From assembly GCA_022574065.1 (NCBI GenBank), contig JACZST010000053.1:1-9570 (forward strand): a stretch of DNA of 9,570 bases, in the 5' to 3' direction. The DNA comes from Acidobacteriota bacterium (GTDB taxonomy: Bacteria > Actinomycetota > Acidimicrobiia > Spongiisociales > UBA5794). Both the position numbers and the translations under genes were made by a program. Positions 6,520-9,570 of the stretch are shown piece by piece (the first letter of the stretch is position 1; every line of letters begins with the position of its first letter). The notes beneath the pieces are model-generated. The model was not told where the DNA came from and did no database searches. It saw only the letters and a list, made by a program, of their open reading frames with translations.

Positions 6520-7137
6520 TCATAGCGTGCCGAACAGGCGGTCGCCCATGTCGCCCAACCCTGGCTGGATATACCACTTGTCGTTGAGGTCACGGTCGAG
6601 AGCGGCGGCGATAATCGGCACGTCCTCGTGCTCCTCGCCCATGCGTGCGACGCCTTCCGGGGCGGTAACGACGCAAAGGGCTGTGATGTCTTTCGCCCCG
6701 GAGGACTTGGCTTTTTCCACTGCCCAGGAGAGGGAGCCTCCCGTGGCCAGCATCGGTTCGAGCACCAGGACCGTTGCGTTGGCGAGGTCGGGCAGCTTGG
6801 CGTAGTACTCCATCGGCGTGGCCGTCGACTCGTCTCTTTGTACCCCGGCAAAACCGACCTTGCATCCAGGGATCATGTCGAGAACGGCATCGAGCATGCC
6901 GAGTCCAGCTCGGAGGACGGCGATGGCAACGACATCATGGATGCGGTGGCCGGTCGTCTGTTCCATCGGAGTGGTCACATCGACCTCGTCCACCGGAAGG
7001 GCCTTGGTCGCCTCGAGGACGAGGGCGTAGGTGAGGCTTCGCGCTGCCGATCGAAACGCTTCCGGCTGCGTGTTCTCGTCGCGCAGAATGGTTAGGTAAT
7101 GCCGGGCCAGCGGATGGTCGATAACAGTCAGGTTCAT
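6520..7137 (-). CDS. upp: Uracil phosphoribosyltransferase
   Basis: Upp converts uracil plus PRPP to UMP, the final step for pyrimidine bases released by deoA. The 205-residue length is standard. The N-terminus MNLTVIDHPLARHYLTILRD matches the family and fixes the start at 7137; a 50-residue upstream extension on the open frame has no family resemblance and overlaps the divergent gene. Key motifs are the VLRAGLGM loop (74-81), VEYYAKLP-like MEYYAKLP (109-116), the PRPP loop LVLEPMLATGG (124-134) and the uracil-binding WYIQPGLGDMGDR (188-200). The PRPP loop has Glu127 where Upp usually has Asp. GGGGAC lies directly before the ATG, a poor ribosome site spacing, so leaderless translation is possible. 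It is the first gene of the minus-strand run and is divergent from the glycosyltransferase gene. Confidence 0.96.
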   Translation of the reverse strand: MNLTVIDHPLARHYLTILRDENTQPEAFRSAARSLTYALVLEATKALPVDEVDVTTPMEQTTGHRIHDVVAIAVLRAGLGMLDAVLDMIPGCKVGFAGVQRDESTATPMEYYAKLPDLANATVLVLEPMLATGGSLSWAVEKAKSSGAKDITALCVVTAPEGVARMGEEHEDVPIIAAALDRDLNDKWYIQPGLGDMGDRLFGTL

Positions 7138-7217
7138 GTCCCCGAGTCTCGCAGGAACCAATGGTCTTCCGCCACCCGCCCGGTATGGTCGCGATGATGG
7201 ACACTGAGGCCGAACCG
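7138..7217. promoter_or_regulatory. Divergent control region between upp and the GT87-type gene
   Basis: This is the only divergent gap in the window, so promoters for the salvage run (leftward) and the glycosyltransferase-ffh pair (rightward) should lie here or slightly inside the genes. It contains an imperfect palindrome at 7154-7170 (GGAACCA-A-TGGT-CTTCC), a possible operator. On the plus strand TATGGT (7184-7189) could serve as a -10 box, which would give a transcript beginning close to the ATGs at 7194/7197. No convincing -35 element was seen in either direction. Confidence 0.35.
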
Positions 7218-8459
7218 ATGTCCAGTCGTGCTCGTCGCGATCAACAGAACCCGCTCGAGCGCCACGGGAAGCTGTTGGTGGTCGCACTCGCCGTTGCCGG
7301 GATCATCGCGTTGATCGTGTGGATCCTTTGGTTCATCGCCGTCATCCCGTCCGGCGTCGATCAGTCCGGCACCCCGGTCGGCTGGGACTTTCGGGCCTTC
7401 CACAGCGCAGCCACGTTGCTGAGCCGGGGAGAGACCACTGCCATGTACGACTCGACCTGGCCGGTAGGCCTGGACGGGCCACCGTTTGTGAATCCTCCCT
7501 TTACGGCCGTCTTTTTTCTGCCGTTTGTCGCCATGGGTGTCGTTCCCGCCTGGGTGTTGTGGACCGTCATCTCGGTTTTCGCCATGGCGATCGGCTTCCG
7601 TGCCCTCGATGTGCCGTCCTGGCCCCTGGCCACCGGCGCCGCCCTGCTGACCGTCCCGGTCTTCTTCGCCCTCCGTCTCGGGCAGACCTCGCTGATCGTC
7701 TTCATGCTGATGTCCTTGGGATACGCGGCGCTGCGAAGCGGTCGGTTCCGCGCCGCCGGCGCCGTGCTCGGCCTTGTGGTGTTCAAACCGCAACTGCTCG
7801 TCGGGTTCGTGTTCTGGTGGCTGAGCCGGTGGCGCACGATGCGGCCCGCCATCGTGGGCGCCTTCGCCACCGGTGGCGCCTTGATCGCGGTCTCGCTCAT
7901 CCTGCTTCCCTTGGCCTGGGTTGGCTTTTTCGAGGCGGCAAGCAAGCTGCCCGAACTCTACGCCTTTGGGGATTCGCCCTACTACGAGTTCGCCATGTGG
8001 AATATGGTCGTCACCGACGGCCCAGCCAATCCGACCTTCATCTCGGCATTGTCCGTCGCACTCACGATCGGCGCCGGGCTGGCACTGGTGTGGTTCGTCA
8101 GACGGGTGCGCGACGATTTGCCGCTGGCATACGCCGGAGCGGTCGTCGTTGGTCTGATCGCCGCCGCCCACCTGGTCGTCCACGACTGGACGCTGCTACT
8201 CATCGCCGGCGTGCTCGTATGGCAGCGGCTTCCTCAGCACCGCCTGGCGTGGGCATCGATGGGCGTCGCTCTCCTGCTCACCACCATCTTCTCTCCGTTC
8301 CTCCTCCTCTATCAGCTGGAAGCCTTTGGCGCGGGATTCAATGCTGCGCCCGCGGTTTTGCTCATCTGCGCGGTGGCCGCGGCGGTGATCGCGGTCGGCG
8401 CCGTCGATGTCGAGCGGCGGGAGACCGCGGACCGGGCGGTCGGGGCCCAGACCTCCTGA
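7218..8459 (+). CDS. Polytopic membrane glycosyltransferase, GT87 / DUF2029-like (GT-C fold)
   Basis: This 413-residue protein has roughly ten to twelve hydrophobic segments, the first at about 18-43. It resembles GT87/DUF2029 mannosyltransferases, which use polyprenyl-phosphate sugars on the outer face of the membrane to build envelope glycolipids. Supporting motifs are WDFRAFHSAATLL (56-68; Asp57 is the candidate catalytic acid of the first loop), PPFTAVFFLPF (93-103), KPQLL (190-194) and AHLVVHDWTLLL (317-328), which fits the family's SPHxxxYDxxLL pattern. The donor and acceptor cannot be told from sequence. Start choice is uncertain: ATG 7218 has TGAGG eight bases upstream and is used here; ATGs at 7161, 7185, 7194 and 7197 are in frame. 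It reads toward ffh with a 48-base gap. The long opposite-strand frame over this gene is a high-GC shadow. Confidence 0.85.
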   Translation: MSSRARRDQQNPLERHGKLLVVALAVAGIIALIVWILWFIAVIPSGVDQSGTPVGWDFRAFHSAATLLSRGETTAMYDSTWPVGLDGPPFVNPPFTAVFFLPFVAMGVVPAWVLWTVISVFAMAIGFRALDVPSWPLATGAALLTVPVFFALRLGQTSLIVFMLMSLGYAALRSGRFRAAGAVLGLVVFKPQLLVGFVFWWLSRWRTMRPAIVGAFATGGALIAVSLILLPLAWVGFFEAASKLPELYAFGDSPYYEFAMWNMVVTDGPANPTFISALSVALTIGAGLALVWFVRRVRDDLPLAYAGAVVVGLIAAAHLVVHDWTLLLIAGVLVWQRLPQHRLAWASMGVALLLTTIFSPFLLLYQLEAFGAGFNAAPAVLLICAVAAAVIAVGAVDVERRETADRAVGAQTS

Positions 8460-8507
8460 ACACGGCAGATCGGGATGCCGCCGGTGACCCCGTAAGCTCT
8501 GTCTTCG

Positions 8508-9570
8508 ATGTTCGAGGCGCTTTCCGACCAGTTGAATGACACCTTCGCTCGCCTGCGTGGCAGGGGCAGGCTCAGCGAAGCCGACGTCGACGCCGCCCTC
8601 AGGGAGGTCCGTATCGCCCTGCTCGAGGCAGACGTGAATGTCTCTGTGGTCAAGTCGATGCTGGCGAGGGTCAAGGAACGAGCGGTAGGCGCTGAGGTGA
8701 TGAAGAGCCTTACCCCGGCTCAGCAGTTGATCAAGATCGTCCATGAAGAGCTGATCGTCACCCTGGGTGAGGATGAGGCGCCGTTGGCGAGACCGGCAGC
8801 TCCGCCGCTGGTGATCCTCATTGCCGGTCTGCAAGGATCGGGGAAGACGACGACCGCAGCCAAACTCGCCAGGCACCTGAAATCGAAAGGAAGGCGGCCG
8901 ATGCTCGTCGCCGCCGACCTACAGAGGCCGGCGGCCATCGATCAGCTGGAGAAGCTGGGTGTGCGCATCGGCGTCCCTGTGTACACCGACCGTGGCGTCA
9001 AGGCACCCAAACTGGTGAAGGGAGCGCTGAAGGCGGCGCGAAGCGATTCGCTGAACGTGGTCATCATCGACACCGCGGGCCGGCTCCAGATCGACGACGA
9101 CCTGATGAAGGAGCTCGCTGCGGTGCGCAAAGCGGCGGATCCCGATGAGGTGCTGCTGGTGCTCGACGCCATGACGGGCCAGGAGGCGGTCAATGTTGCC
9201 AATGGCTTCCTCGACTACATCGACCTGACCGGCTTGATCCTCACCAAGCTCGACGGCGACGCCCGGGGTGGTGCGGCCATATCGGCGAGGGAGGTAACGG
9301 GCCGGCCGATCAAGTTCGTCGGGGTCGGGGAGGGTATCGACGACCTGGACGCCTTCTATCCGGAGCGGATGGCGTCGAGGATTCTGGGCATGGGGGACGT
9401 CCTGAGCCTCATCGAGAAGGCAGAAACCGTCTACGACGAGCAAGAGGCGGAGCTGGCCGCGGCGAAGATGCGGGATGCGTCGTCGAATATCTCGGCAAGA
9501 TCCCGACCCCGGCATTGGCTCTACATGGCATCGGGCACCGAAGGCCGCACGTCATGGTCACAGGAAGCCA
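8508..9570 (+). CDS. ffh: Signal recognition particle protein Ffh (SRP54), cut by the window edge; end atypical
   Basis: Ffh binds 4.5S RNA and signal peptides on the ribosome and docks on FtsY. The N domain starts MFEALSDQLNDTFARLRG; residues 21-46 hold the usual LSEADVDAALREVRIALLEADVNV. GTPase motifs are GLQGSGKTT (107-115), DLQRPAA (137-143), DTAGR (188-192), TKLD (246-249) and GVGEG (272-276). The NG-M linker RILGMGDVLSLIEKAE (291-306) is normal. From about residue 323 (base 9476) the sequence stops resembling Ffh: the expected start of the M domain (F-T-L-E-D-F-L-like) is missing in all three forward frames, though the frame stays open to the edge. No ribosome site precedes the ATG; TAAGCT at 8493-8498 could be a -10 box giving a nearly leaderless transcript. 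The identity of the first 320 residues is certain. Confidence 0.95.
   Translation, partial: MFEALSDQLNDTFARLRGRGRLSEADVDAALREVRIALLEADVNVSVVKSMLARVKERAVGAEVMKSLTPAQQLIKIVHEELIVTLGEDEAPLARPAAPPLVILIAGLQGSGKTTTAAKLARHLKSKGRRPMLVAADLQRPAAIDQLEKLGVRIGVPVYTDRGVKAPKLVKGALKAARSDSLNVVIIDTAGRLQIDDDLMKELAAVRKAADPDEVLLVLDAMTGQEAVNVANGFLDYIDLTGLILTKLDGDARGGAAISAREVTGRPIKFVGVGEGIDDLDAFYPERMASRILGMGDVLSLIEKAETVYDEQEAELAAAKMRDASSNISARSRPRHWLYMASGTEGRTSWSQEA
9476..9570 (+). other. Sequence that departs from Ffh at the right edge
   Basis: The last ~95 bases encode no recognisable Ffh M-domain residues in any forward frame. In the Ffh frame the reading is DASSNISARSRPRHW and onward. In the third frame it is VVEYLGKIPTPALALHGIG and onward, also open to the edge and with GC-rich third positions. 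I recognise neither. No copy of this stretch was seen elsewhere in the window. It may be an assembly junction at a contig end, an insertion, or a real gene fusion or truncation. Confidence 0.5.

Noticed and set aside
6477..6851. Upstream extension of the ATL frame into upp
   Set aside because: The added residues are the out-of-frame shadow of upp; MGMT-like sequence begins only after the ATG at 6476.
7138..7287. N-terminal extension of upp to an upstream ATG
   Set aside because: The 50 added residues are Arg/Pro-rich without family resemblance and run into the divergent gene; MNLTVIDHPL is a normal Upp start.
7134..8183. Long opposite-strand open frame (349 codons) across the glycosyltransferase gene
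   Set aside because: Its translation is an Asp/Gly/Gln/His-rich, low-complexity shadow of a membrane protein in high-GC DNA, with no domain motif, and it overlaps a gene with clear family motifs.
8463..8480. Inverted repeat CGGCA/TGCCG between the glycosyltransferase gene and ffh
   Set aside because: Only a five-base stem with an eight-base loop and no T-run; too weak to call a terminator.

Overview
The window looks like a stretch of chromosome from a high-GC Actinomycetota bacterium. GC is well above 60% by eye, coding density is very high, and genes are joined by 4-base ATGA overlaps. The protein styles also fit: an MtbFfh-like SRP GTPase, a GT87-type membrane glycosyltransferase and an L,D-transpeptidase. 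A deep branch such as Acidimicrobiia is possible, but this is inference; there is no rRNA or other marker gene to settle it. Both edges cut genes: ftsY at the left is probably missing its 5' end, and ffh at the right is cut at its 3' end. No rRNA, tRNA, CRISPR array, insertion sequence, phage gene or origin was seen.

Layout. Plus strand, 3-1330: ftsY (SRP receptor GTPase) overlaps cdd (cytidine deaminase) by ATGA. Minus strand, 7137 down to 1358, in transcription order: upp (uracil phosphoribosyltransferase), an alkyltransferase-like (ATL) DNA-damage-sensor gene, deoA/pdp (pyrimidine nucleoside phosphorylase), punA (purine nucleoside phosphorylase), etfB, etfA, and a secreted L,D-transpeptidase. 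Plus strand, 7218 to the right edge: a polytopic GT87/DUF2029-type glycosyltransferase, then ffh (SRP54). All intergenic gaps are under 100 bases.

How the genes work together. cdd, deoA, punA and upp form a nucleoside salvage set. Cdd turns cytidine and deoxycytidine into uridine and deoxyuridine. DeoA and PunA phosphorolyse pyrimidine and purine nucleosides, releasing bases and (deoxy)ribose-1-phosphate. Upp returns uracil to UMP. The ATL gene sits inside this run and is coupled to deoA by a 4-base overlap. EtfB and EtfA form an electron-transfer flavoprotein heterodimer carrying electrons from flavin dehydrogenases, none of which is encoded here. The L,D-transpeptidase and the glycosyltransferase act at the cell envelope.

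Novelty. Most of the window is ordinary housekeeping sequence, and I found no clear undescribed system. The points most worth a second look are: the abrupt loss of Ffh-like sequence in the last ~95 bases; the ATL gene embedded in a salvage operon; an unusual zinc-site context in Cdd; and a salvage/Etf block lying between ftsY and ffh, where Mycobacterium and Streptomyces carry amt-glnB/K-glnD.
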